DNA of 6,262 nt from Huintestinicola sp050874005 (GTDB lineage: Bacteria > Bacillota > Clostridia > Oscillospirales > Ruminococcaceae). Within the stretch, counting starts at the first letter, position 1; every line of letters begins with the position of its first letter. The stretch lies in NCBI RefSeq assembly GCF_050874005.1, contig NZ_JBNMJV010000074.1:1-6262 (forward strand), given 5' to 3'. Below are positions 1-6,048 of the stretch, piece by piece. The position numbers and the translations under genes were made by a program. Under the pieces are notes generated by a model. The model had not been told where the DNA came from, ran no database searches, and was given only the letters and a program-made list of their open reading frames with translations.

Positions 1-175
1 AAGGGTGTTTGAGCGCTCTACAAGGGGAGGCGGTCGTGTACGCCTCCCCTCGAAATGCTGTCGCATTTCTCACCCCTTGCTCCGTTTTTGAAGGATAAAG
101 GAGATTTCGCCCTCTGCGGAGGGCGACCAAAGGGCGCCGCCCTTTGGAAACCTGCAAGCCTTTAAAAAAGGCTTG
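1..175. repeat. Cluster of five adjacent stem-loops (intergenic structured repeat)
   Basis: No coding region is seen here. Five perfect inverted repeats follow one another: 23-32/41-50 (AGGGGAGGCG, 10 bp, 8-base loop), 52-58/63-69 (GAAATGC, 7 bp, 4-base loop), 107-114/119-126 (TCGCCCTC, 8 bp, 4-base loop), 127-135/139-147 (CCAAAGGGC, 9 bp, 3-base loop) and 155-163/167-175 (CAAGCCTTT, 9 bp, 3-base loop). Competing pairings exist at the left end, for example CAAGGGG at 21-27 with CCCCTTG at 73-79, and GAGCGCTC at 11-18 is itself palindromic. The cluster lies beyond the 3' end of secF. None of the arms is followed directly by a long T run, so simple termination does not explain it. It resembles the multicopy GC-rich palindromic intergenic elements found in Clostridia, but that family identity is inferred. 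The window starts here, so the element may extend further left. Confidence 0.7.
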
Positions 176-242
176 AGCGAAATTTTTAGTGTTGTGCTCA
201 CTTGTGCAAATTTTTTTCAAAAATCACTTTATCGACAAGCTG

Positions 243-267
243 AGGTCAGCCCGATTAGGACTGACCT
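243..267 (-). terminator. 3' hairpin of the secD-secF transcript
   Basis: It begins 15 bases after the secF stop. On the minus strand AGGTCAGTCC pairs with GGGCTGACCT around a TAATC loop. That gives ten base pairs in RNA, including one G-U wobble. Read on the plus strand, the same position is a C-A mismatch, so the fold favours the secDF transcript. The hairpin has no U run directly after it in the minus direction, while the plus direction has TTTT. It may therefore be a weak terminator or an mRNA 3'-end stabilising structure rather than a classical intrinsic terminator. Confidence 0.5.
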
Positions 268-282
268 TTTGCTGTATTCGGA

Positions 283-1257
283 TTATGCTTCGATAGATTT
301 TTCGGGAGCAGCCTTAGGCTTGCCGCTCTTGCCCGACTTTTTATCCTCAAGCCATACCCACAGGGGACCTGCGATGCAGGTGGAGGAGTATGCACCCGAG
401 ATAAGACCCATTGTCATAGGGAATGCAAAGGAAATAATGGAGTTAACTCCGTAAACCATTGCAACAATGGAAATGATTATCATCGCCGAAACTGTTGTTA
501 CGGTGGTGTTGATGGAACGGGTCATAGACTGGTTTATGCTGAGGCTTGTAAGCTCGCCGAGAGTGTACTTGTTCTTGTAAAGCTTCTTGTTTTCACGGAT
601 ACGGTCGTAAATAACGATGGTGCTGTTGATGGAGTAACCGAAGATGGTGAGCACAACCGCCATAAAGTTTGCGTCGATCTCCATACCGAATACGATGAAT
701 GTGCCGTAAACCACGATGATATCGTGAAGCAGGGCTGCAACGGCGCAGACGCCTGCGAGCCAGCCGCCGATGTTCTTAAATCTGATCGCAATGTAGATTA
801 TAAGAACGATGGCTGCAAATACTGCCGCAACGATACATTTGCTGAAGAACTCCTTACCTGCGGAGGGTGAAACGTCTGTGGACTCAACAAGCTCAAGGTT
901 ATTTGCCGCATATTTTTCCTCAAGGGTGTTGGTGAGGACTATCTGCTTGTCTGCGGTAAGACCCGAGTTTGAAAGCATTGAGAGCTGAATGTTGTTCTTG
1001 CCTGTGTTGAAGTCTGTTCCTGTGGTCGCCTTTACGCCTATGCCCTCAAGAGCGGCGGAAGCGTCGTTCTGGAATGCGTTCAGGTCGATATCTCCCTCAT
1101 AGAGATAGGTGATAAGAGTACCGCCCTTGAACTGGATATCAAGCTTTGCTCCGAAAATGAATGTGGATAAAATACAGAACGCAATTAAAATAATGGAAAT
1201 GGTGAAATAGATCTTTCTGTTTTTAATAAAATCTATATGGAATTTGCAGTCGCTCAT
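283..1257 (-). CDS. secF: Protein translocase subunit SecF
   Basis: SecF pairs with SecD in the cytoplasmic membrane and uses the proton motive force to help pull or release proteins exported through SecYEG. The 324-residue length is normal for a stand-alone SecF. Visible order: TM1 about 16-36; the conserved LDIQFKGGT at 39-47; an extracytoplasmic domain to about 135; then five further membrane segments between about 139 and 303. The TM4 signature GYSINSTIVIYDRIREN is at 207-223 and the SMTRSINTTVTT segment with Arg247 follows. A charged Lys-rich tail (306-319) is cytoplasmic. The start ATG overlaps the secD stop (ATGA), and GGAGGTG at 1265-1271 lies seven bases before it, so translation is probably coupled. 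Oddity: most SecF proteins have NDT in the TM4 signature, but here it is NST (Ser212). Family assignment is firm. Confidence 0.96.
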   Translation of the reverse strand: MSDCKFHIDFIKNRKIYFTISIILIAFCILSTFIFGAKLDIQFKGGTLITYLYEGDIDLNAFQNDASAALEGIGVKATTGTDFNTGKNNIQLSMLSNSGLTADKQIVLTNTLEEKYAANNLELVESTDVSPSAGKEFFSKCIVAAVFAAIVLIIYIAIRFKNIGGWLAGVCAVAALLHDIIVVYGTFIVFGMEIDANFMAVVLTIFGYSINSTIVIYDRIRENKKLYKNKYTLGELTSLSINQSMTRSINTTVTTVSAMIIISIVAMVYGVNSIISFAFPMTMGLISGAYSSTCIAGPLWVWLEDKKSGKSGKPKAAPEKSIEA

Positions 1258-2672
1258 TTCTTTGCACCTCCGTAAAGCTTGGGATTTCTGAATGCCTTAA
1301 AGCCCGAGAGTGACATAAGCATAAGTCTGGAGCAGAGAACACCGAAGAAGAGGTTCAGTATAGTACCTGTCAGCAGGGTGAAGCCGAAGGAATAAATTGT
1401 TCCTGCGGTGGACGGACCGAACATAAAGAACACGAAGTGGAGAGCCTTTGCAAAGATGCTGTCGGGAGTGCCGAATGCGCCCATAAGGATTATAGCAACG
1501 AGTATCATTGTGATGTTTCCGTCCATAATAGCCGAAAGCGCACGCTGATAGCCGCTTATAAGGGCACCGTCAAGGGTCTTGCCGTTGTTAAGCTCTTCCT
1601 TTATTCTCTCTGCGGTGATAACGTTGGCATCAACACCCATTCCGACAGCGAGGATAATACCTGCGATACCGGGAATGGTAAGTATTCCGCTGGCGTTAAA
1701 TCCGAAGTATCCCGAAACGAACGCCAGAGTTCCTGCGACCTGTCCGATAAGTGCGATAACTGCGATAAAGCCGGGGAGCCTGTACACGATTATCATAAAC
1801 AGGGCGATGCAGGCAAATGCGATAATTCCCGCAACAACCATTGCTTCAAGAGCGCCCATACCGAGGCTGGGGGAGATGGTGGAGAAGCTTGCTGTCACAA
1901 GCTTGAAGGGAAGCGCACCGGAATTTATCTGGTCGGCAAGCTTCTTGGAGCTGTCAGCGTCGAAGTTTCCGCTGATGGTAGCCTTGCCGTCGGTGATAAC
2001 GGCGCTTACTTTAGGGTAGGAAATGCAGGTGTCGTCCATCCAGATGGAGATGACTCCGCCTTCGCTATAAAGCTTTTCGGTTGCAGCTGCGAATTTCTGA
2101 GCACCCTCGTCTGTAAGGTTAAGAGCAACTACCCACTGGCTGCCTGCGTTTGCGCTCTGGTCGTATGCGGCATAAGCCTCGGCAACGTCCTTGCCCTCAA
2201 GGATAATGTTTTCGGCGGTAACGCCTGTGGGCTTGTTCATACTGTCAAGCTCGATACCCTCACGGAAGGTAAGCTGTGCAGTTTCGCCCAGCTCCTTAAC
2301 GGCAGCCTCGGGGTCGAACTCAGCTTCGCCCTCTTTCCAGGGGAAACGTACTATGATACGGTCGTTGTTGTAATCAATGTATGCCTCGTAATCGGTAATG
2401 TTCAGGTTTATCATACGCTGAACGATGACTTCCTTGGCGGAGTCAAGCTGCTCGTCGGTTGCGTCGAATCCCTCGGGAGGAGTAAACGTAACATCAACGC
2501 CGCCCTTGATATCAATACCAAATCGGATATCGTCAACGCCTTTTACGTAAACTGTTTCAATATCGCCGTAATAGCTGCTGAAACCGAATAGCACCGAAGC
2601 CGCAAACGCCATTATCAGCAGGAAAACGACAAAGAATACAGGTTTTTTGACCCTTTTCACTTTTATGACCAT
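1254..2672 (-). CDS. secD: Protein translocase subunit SecD
   Basis: SecD is the partner of SecF in the membrane complex that assists late steps of Sec export on the outer face of the membrane. The 472 residues fit a short Gram-positive-type SecD. Visible order: a basic N-terminus (KVKRVKK), TM1 about 11-32, the D1 motif FGIDIKGG at 51-58, a large extracytoplasmic P1 region to about 265 with ALPFKL and SPSLG (253-271), then five membrane segments. The core motif GMGVDANV at 344-351, followed by ERIKEEL at 355-361, carries Asp348, the conserved acidic residue linked to proton-driven function in this family. It is first in the operon with secF. The start is slightly uncertain: GGGAAAGGA lies directly against the ATG, so its AGGA is too close, while an in-frame GTG at codon 5 (2660) has that AGGA twelve bases upstream. 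The ATG is kept because of the basic N-terminus and the GGGA at workable spacing. Confidence 0.96.
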   Translation of the reverse strand: MVIKVKRVKKPVFFVVFLLIMAFAASVLFGFSSYYGDIETVYVKGVDDIRFGIDIKGGVDVTFTPPEGFDATDEQLDSAKEVIVQRMINLNITDYEAYIDYNNDRIIVRFPWKEGEAEFDPEAAVKELGETAQLTFREGIELDSMNKPTGVTAENIILEGKDVAEAYAAYDQSANAGSQWVVALNLTDEGAQKFAAATEKLYSEGGVISIWMDDTCISYPKVSAVITDGKATISGNFDADSSKKLADQINSGALPFKLVTASFSTISPSLGMGALEAMVVAGIIAFACIALFMIIVYRLPGFIAVIALIGQVAGTLAFVSGYFGFNASGILTIPGIAGIILAVGMGVDANVITAERIKEELNNGKTLDGALISGYQRALSAIMDGNITMILVAIILMGAFGTPDSIFAKALHFVFFMFGPSTAGTIYSFGFTLLTGTILNLFFGVLCSRLMLMSLSGFKAFRNPKLYGGAKK

Positions 2673-2740
2673 TCCTTTCCCGATGTCTGTGTGAACATCT
2701 GTGTTGGACCGTTTCTACATACGGCCGCAATTATCGTTTA

Positions 2741-2769
2741 ATTATAACATTTATTTGCACGCTTGTCAA
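2741..2769 (-). promoter_or_regulatory. Consensus sigma-A promoter of secD-secF
   Basis: On the minus strand there is a perfect TTGACA (2769-2764), a 17-base spacer and a perfect TATAAT (2746-2741). TG one base before the -10 makes it an extended -10 as well. The predicted start near 2734 gives a leader of about 60 bases before secD. That leader holds only weak hairpins (for example GATGT/ACATC close to the ribosome binding site), and I recognise no riboswitch or leader peptide. The promoter implies strong, largely constitutive expression. Confidence 0.85.
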
Positions 2770-2820
2770 TAGGTGAAAATTTAACTTTTACGAAATTTAC
2801 TGCCTTTTTTCGCCCTGCGA

Positions 2821-2857
2821 TAAAAACAGGGCGCTGTCCGTTCGGTCAGCGTCCTGT
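2821..2857 (-). terminator. Intrinsic terminator of the GGDEF-family gene
   Basis: Nine bases after the stop codon, the minus strand reads ACAGGACGCTG, a ten-base loop, CAGCGCCCTGT, then TTTTTA. The stem is eleven positions with a single A-C mismatch. It separates the GGDEF-family gene from the secD promoter just downstream, so the two units are transcribed independently. Confidence 0.85.
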
Positions 2858-2866
2858 CTGAATTTA

Positions 2867-4162
2867 TCATACCCCTGCCGCAAGAGCGGTCTCATTCTTA
2901 GCTGCGTCATTTTGTGCCGCCTCCATTGCTGCCGTTATGCTTGCGGCGGCTTCGTCTCTGTAAAAGCCTATCGAAGCAGTTCCGTACACGGTCTCACCGT
3001 ATTCCCGGCGGAAATTTTCCGCTCTGCGTCTGAAGCTTTCCCCGTCGCCGCCGAATGAGACTGCCGCAAACTCGTTTTCGCCTGTTCTGTAGCATTTTTC
3101 CCTGCCGAAAGTCTCCATAAGCATAATGGCGAAAATGCGCAGGCGTTCTCTTTTCAGACTGCTGTCATCACATTCGGGTGCACCTATGGGAGACAGCCTT
3201 GCATACAGCACTCCCAGAGGTCCTTTCCTACCGTTTACTTCGTATTCCCTGCAAAGCTCGTCATAGCAATGTCTGTTCCTGATACCCGTCATAATGTCGC
3301 AGGAAGCATAATATTTTTCCGCAGCTGTCCGCTCCGTCAGGTATTTTCCTTCTTTGTCCTCCTCGGCAATATAGATGAATGCCAAGGGGTCTTCGGGGGA
3401 ATGATCGGCGCTGCGGACTATTTTCATACACACGGGCTTGTACCCGCCGTTTATTTTTCGGCGGTAGTAAAGCCTTGCTTCTCCTTCCTCTGCGAGACGG
3501 CGGCGCAGGTAATCGTTATCAATAAATTTCAGGAATTTTTCCCTGTCTTCTTCATAAACATTGCCTGCCTGAGCAAAGCTTGCAAACCAGTTAACTATCC
3601 CCGGGGCAAGGCTTTCCTCTGCGCTTATCTCGCTGTCGGTCATATAAACAGGCTCGTAATATCCGTCGGAGAGCCTTACGTGTACTATCTTGCAGTATGA
3701 CCTGCCAAGCTCCGCACCGATACGTGAGCGGCATTTATCCGTGCAGGATATGCACATTATCGCCCAGGGATTTTCCCGTGAAAAATTTTTGGAAGCGATT
3801 ATCTCCATTGTCACGTTTTCATATTCTCTTAAAATACGGCATCTGAGGCCGTGAAGTATTATATGCTTGCCGCCCGTGCCGCCAAGCAGTCTGCCTGCAA
3901 GATAATCCGAGTCAAGATATCTCAGAAACATTTCGCTGTCGTCTTTATGTATTATTCCCTCTGTGACACCACCTTTGGCATATTCAAAAAAGGAGCCGCA
4001 GGCTTCGGCGTCTTTGTCCCGATAGTCCTGATATGTTTTTATTAAATGAAATTCGCCTGTGAAAACATTGAGCTTGACCACCTTGAGGTAATTTTCAAAC
4101 ACAATGGAAAGTGCGGCGGTGTTTTCCTTTCCAATTCCCTGCATGCTCGGCTGACCCGACAT
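2867..4162 (-). CDS. Two-sensor-domain protein with degenerate GGDEF domain
   Basis: Soluble 431-residue protein with no membrane segment or signal peptide. Two related N-terminal units are visible, about 22-143 and 154-270. Both carry a PAS-like pattern with an aligned helix, IHKDDSEMFLRYLDSDYL (71-88) and VYEEDREKFLKFIDNDYL (202-219), and end in similar strands (WAIMCISCTDK, LAFIYIAEEDK). The C-terminus (about 289-425) is a GGDEF-family fold: DIMTGIRNR (289-297) matches the usual DxLTGLxNR, and TASIGF (395-400) matches the late strand. The signature is GENEF (361-365) instead of GGDEF, with the second Gly and the Asp changed, and there is no RxxD inhibitory site at the expected spacing. I infer a sensor or c-di-GMP-related protein without cyclase activity. 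The first unit has a CxxCxxxC cluster (137-144) absent from the second. AGGAGG at 4169-4174 with six bases to the ATG fixes the start. It is monocistronic. Confidence 0.85.
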   Translation of the reverse strand: MSGQPSMQGIGKENTAALSIVFENYLKVVKLNVFTGEFHLIKTYQDYRDKDAEACGSFFEYAKGGVTEGIIHKDDSEMFLRYLDSDYLAGRLLGGTGGKHIILHGLRCRILREYENVTMEIIASKNFSRENPWAIMCISCTDKCRSRIGAELGRSYCKIVHVRLSDGYYEPVYMTDSEISAEESLAPGIVNWFASFAQAGNVYEEDREKFLKFIDNDYLRRRLAEEGEARLYYRRKINGGYKPVCMKIVRSADHSPEDPLAFIYIAEEDKEGKYLTERTAAEKYYASCDIMTGIRNRHCYDELCREYEVNGRKGPLGVLYARLSPIGAPECDDSSLKRERLRIFAIMLMETFGREKCYRTGENEFAAVSFGGDGESFRRRAENFRREYGETVYGTASIGFYRDEAAASITAAMEAAQNDAAKNETALAAGV

Positions 4163-4207
4163 AAGCGTCCTCCTCTCTGAAACAAATCCTTAACAGTATC
4201 TAAATAC

Positions 4208-4236
4208 ATTATACTCTTTTGCGGATGATTTGTCAA
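4208..4236 (-). promoter_or_regulatory. Consensus sigma-A promoter of the GGDEF-family gene
   Basis: On the minus strand there is a perfect TTGACA (4236-4231), a 17-base spacer and a perfect TATAAT (4213-4208). The predicted start near 4201 gives a leader of about 40 bases that ends in the AGGAGG ribosome binding site. No operator-like palindrome stands out around it. Confidence 0.85.
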
Positions 4237-4391
4237 ATTACATTTTGTTATAAAAGTATAATTTACATAATTTCGTGAGAAGTATATAAAAAAATTGAAT
4301 TTTGTTGATTTATATGCATACTGTAAATTCTCTTATTTTGGCTTTGCGGCAGAGGAATATGTGTATTTTTACTGAATTTTTAAAATAAGTA

Positions 4392-4420
4392 TTTACAAAC
4401 TTATTTTTCTGTGGTATAAT
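4392..4420 (+). promoter_or_regulatory. Promoter of the tRNA-Pro gene
   Basis: TTTACA (4392-4397), a 17-base spacer and TATAAT (4415-4420), with TG at 4412-4413 giving an extended -10. The predicted start near 4427 leaves only about six bases before the mature tRNA. The 155 bases between this promoter and the divergent minus-strand promoter at 4208-4236 are AT-rich and hold no gene I can support. Confidence 0.85.
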
Positions 4421-4432
4421 AAACTTTATCAT

Positions 4433-4509
4433 CGAGGTGTGGCTCAGTTTGGTAGAGCGCTTCGTTCGGGACGAAGAGGTCGTGGGTTCGAGTCCCGTCA
4501 CCTCGACCA
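4433..4509 (+). tRNA. tRNA-Pro (anticodon CGG)
   Basis: Complete 77-base cloverleaf. The acceptor stem CGAGGTG (4433-4439) pairs with CACCTCG (4499-4505), followed by discriminator A4506 and encoded CCA (4507-4509). The D arm is GCTC/GAGC. The anticodon stem CTTCG/CGAAG encloses TTCGGGA with anticodon CGG at 4467-4469, reading the proline codon CCG. The T loop is TTCGAGT. The T stem holds two G-U type wobbles. The C1-G72 pair and A73 fit bacterial tRNA-Pro. It is a single-gene unit with its own promoter and terminator, and it marks the boundary between the ordinary chromosomal genes and the AT-rich gene-poor region to its right. Confidence 0.97.
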
Positions 4510-4535
4510 GCAATGCTCATAATTTTTTTGAGCCG

Positions 4536-4570
4536 AAAGCTCCTTTGGTTTTGCGCCAAAGGAGCTTTTT
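4536..4570 (+). terminator. Intrinsic terminator of tRNA-Pro
   Basis: A perfect 13-bp stem, AAAGCTCCTTTGG (4536-4548) with CCAAAGGAGCTTT (4556-4568), and a seven-base loop. The run of five T (4566-4570) completes it. It lies 27 bases after the CCA end and is intact, so whatever was inserted to the right did not disrupt the tRNA unit. Confidence 0.92.
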
Positions 4571-4822
4571 CGTTATGCCTGCTCTAATATTCAGTTACCC
4601 TTTCCCCTCCCTTTTATACTCCTTTGTATGTGTTTATTCCCAATCAATTCCGAGCAACTCACTAATTTAGTGATCAACACTTCTTGATATGAATATAGAT
4701 GATTTACTATGATCCATACACTAAATTACTCTTTTGTTAATTTTTTATAAAATTTTACAGATTTTATTTTATTTGCCGATAACATAGTAGTAATTACCTT
4801 TTTATGGAAAGGATTTACTATT
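4571..4822. other. AT-rich intergenic stretch with one palindrome
   Basis: No gene is supported here. The stretch holds the palindrome described separately (4659-4673) and ends with the ribosome binding site of the replication-initiator-like fragment. On the minus strand 4666-4634 reads ISELLGIDWE and then stop, which looks like a natural protein C-terminus, and purine-rich sequence follows. It is preceded by an in-frame stop at 4667-4669, so at best it is a ten-codon leftover of a lost gene. No confident promoter for the downstream plus-strand ORF is visible in this AT-rich background. Confidence 0.5.
4659..4673. repeat. 15-base palindrome with a near-copy of its half downstream
   Basis: TCACTAATTTAGTGA is symmetric around T4666, with seven base pairs per side. 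CACTAAATTA at 4719-4728 repeats the left ten bases (4660-4669) with one mismatch, 59 bases further on. The pair lies 95-165 bases upstream of the replication-initiator-like ORF. It could be an operator or origin-type binding site, but with two copies in AT-rich DNA chance is not excluded. Confidence 0.4.
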
Positions 4823-5497
4823 ATGAAAAAAGCATTGGATTTTTCAATTACCGATGACGGATATGGTATCCACACATTTGAACTATCATATCCGCATATA
4901 AATCATCTGATCTTTAACGAACTGAAAGAACGTTTTTCCGATGAAGAACGTTTTTCATACTACAAACGATTTTTCAAAGATGGATATATGATATGTGCAT
5001 ACCCTAAATTCAAAGGGATGCGTATCCATCTCATTCACCGCTATCCTAATCATTATTATATGGAAATAATTATCACTCCATGGTCATTGTTACGAGATGA
5101 AACGGGAACAACACAGATTTTTTTCGATGAGTCGGCACTTACCACACTGGAACACTACATCAATATTTGTATCACAGAAACCATGGGAGCGGAGTATAAC
5201 TTAGATTCATTCAACCTTTCCCGAATAGACTGCTGCGTTAATGTTATGCTGTCAGAGGATTATTCGGCGGCAAGATATATTAAGCTGATACGCCGCTCAA
5301 TTATAACAAGATCTAAAAAGAATGAGATATTATACGACAGCAGTAAGAAAAATTATAAAGAGAAAAACAAACACAATTTCAGACTGATCACTGATAATGT
5401 TACATTTACTGCATATGACAAATATTACCAGCTTGATGATATCCGGGTCGATTATGAGAGCATCTCCGATTCGCTTCTGCGTCTGGAGCTTTCCTAA
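4823..5497 (+). pseudogene. Replication-initiator-like protein, C-terminally truncated
   Basis: An open frame of 224 residues starts at ATG with GGAAAGGA (4806-4813) nine bases upstream. The internal pattern resembles replication initiators of Clostridia plasmids and integrated elements: a strand with FNLSRIDCCVNV (129-140), then much later FTAYDKYYQL (195-204) and, at the very end, LLRLELS (218-224). In such proteins the YDK and RLEL strands are followed by a long C-terminal part, and here a stop comes directly after the RLEL strand. I therefore read it as broken at about 5494. The family call rests on motif pattern only. No HUH histidine pair or catalytic tyrosine can be assigned, so a non-replication phage or plasmid protein remains possible. 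Base composition is AT-richer than the secDF side. The RNA made would run into the antisense small gene that meets it at the junction. Confidence 0.5.
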
Positions 5498-5692
5498 GCT
5501 CTTTCCAGAATAATTCACACATATAGGACACATTCTTGTCAGTGCTTCTACCGCTGAAAGCAAATCAGTCACATTAGAAACAGAATCATCCCCATTCATA
5601 ATACAATCTACATATCTTTTGCGGACTGAGAAATATTGCTTTAGATCGTCGGATATGGTAGTATCAATATTGGTACTGTTAAAAACTGTCAT
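5330..5692 (-). pseudogene. Small unknown gene, 3' part replaced by antisense of the rep-like fragment
   Basis: I do not recognise the family. The ATG at 5692-5690 has GAAGGTG six bases upstream, a good ribosome binding site, which is better than the TTG at 5707. Residues 1-65 (MTVFNSTNIDTTISDD onward, with DLLSAVEAL and a CPIC at 55-58) look like natural protein sequence. From about residue 66 the frame runs over DNA that is coding on the opposite strand (5330-5495), and the product there becomes a hydrophobic run (VFVFLFIIFL), typical of a shadow frame. So the 5' end appears real while the 3' end is foreign, giving 120 residues in total. It breaks at the same point as the rep-like fragment, which suggests one rearrangement event. 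An intact small gene overlapping tail-to-tail is the alternative. Confidence 0.4.
5482..5509. repeat. Foldback sequence at the junction of two broken genes
   Basis: GAGCTT (5486-5491), TCCT, AAGCTC (5496-5501) is a perfect inverted repeat. Its flanks also match: TCTGG at 5482-5486 is complementary to CCAGA at 5505-5509, with four extra bases on the right arm. It sits exactly where the rep-like frame ends and where the opposing gene loses its own coding character. Such a foldback fits a repair or template-switch scar, but it is short. Confidence 0.45.
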
Positions 5693-5835
5693 AATATTCA
5701 CCTTCAAATAATTCCAATATAAATCTTAATGAAAAAATATAAGCTTATTAGAGCAATAATTTTCTATAAAAGCGAAAACCACTTAAAAATCTTTTCAAAA
5801 GACCGATTGGATTTCATAATCAATCATTGACATTG

Positions 5836-5864
5836 TTTACAGCCAATGCTTAACTGCCTATATT
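5836..5864 (+). promoter_or_regulatory. Possible plus-strand promoter for a short RNA
   Basis: TTTACA (5836-5841), a 17-base spacer and TATATT (5859-5864). A start near 5871 would give an RNA of about 160 bases ending at the strong terminator at 5995-6033, with no convincing reading frame inside. The surrounding DNA is AT-rich, where promoter-like matches arise by chance. The 170 bases from 5693 to 5862 otherwise hold no supported gene. Confidence 0.3.
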
Positions 5865-6030
5865 ATATAATGGCATTACCGGCAAAATCAACAAGTAATT
5901 CTGACCCTTGAAAACTACTTGCAAAATTTTCACTTTCTTGCGTGTAGTCTTTTATATATTCTGCAAATACAACATAAGATTTACCTATATAAATAAAATG
6001 CGTGAGTACTGTCAAATTGTACTCACGCAT
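5863..6030 (-). pseudogene. Short coding remnant with protein-like tail
   Basis: The minus strand reads from an ATG at 6030 to TAA at 5865-5863 (55 codons). The last forty residues, including GKSYVVFAEYIKDYTQ and FQGSELLVDFAGNAII, look like a genuine C-terminus. The first codons lie inside the terminator hairpin at 5995-6033 and there is no clear ribosome binding site, so expression from this start is doubtful. I read it as the end of a gene whose front has been lost. The product family is not recognised. Confidence 0.3.
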
Positions 6031-6033
6031 TTT
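5995..6033. terminator. Bidirectional intrinsic terminator
   Basis: AAAATGCGTGAGTAC (5995-6009) and GTACTCACGCATTTT (6019-6033) form a perfect 15-bp stem with a nine-base loop. T runs follow in both directions (TTTT within the right arm, and TTTTATTT on the minus strand). It begins 15 bases past the stop of the minus-strand remnant at 6049-6189, which is the natural gene it would serve. Confidence 0.85.
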
Positions 6034-6048
6034 AACTCTGTAAAATCA

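Noticed and set aside
1..175. CRISPR array
   Set aside because: The stem-loops differ in sequence from each other and there are no equal spacers or repeated units.
1437..2591. A 384-codon plus-strand open frame antisense to secD
   Set aside because: SecD on the minus strand has unmistakable motifs and fills this region. The plus-strand product is Cys/Asn-rich without family features, so it is a shadow frame.
2811..2833. CGCCCTG/CAGGGCG hairpin competing with the terminator at 2821-2857
   Set aside because: It lies downstream of the terminator in the direction of transcription and has no T run in a useful direction, so it is unlikely to act as an attenuator.
4433..4509. tRNA 3' end as an attachment site with a second copy in the window
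   Set aside because: I looked for the tRNA 3' sequence to the right and found no repeat of it. No integrase is present.
4437..4670. Plus-strand open frame over the tRNA
   Set aside because: It overlaps the tRNA-Pro and its terminator. The product has no protein-like features beyond the tRNA sequence.
4740..4806. Promoter for the rep-like ORF
   Set aside because: Several TATAAA-like and TTTACA-like matches occur in this AT-rich stretch, but none has a good -35/-10 pair at proper spacing.
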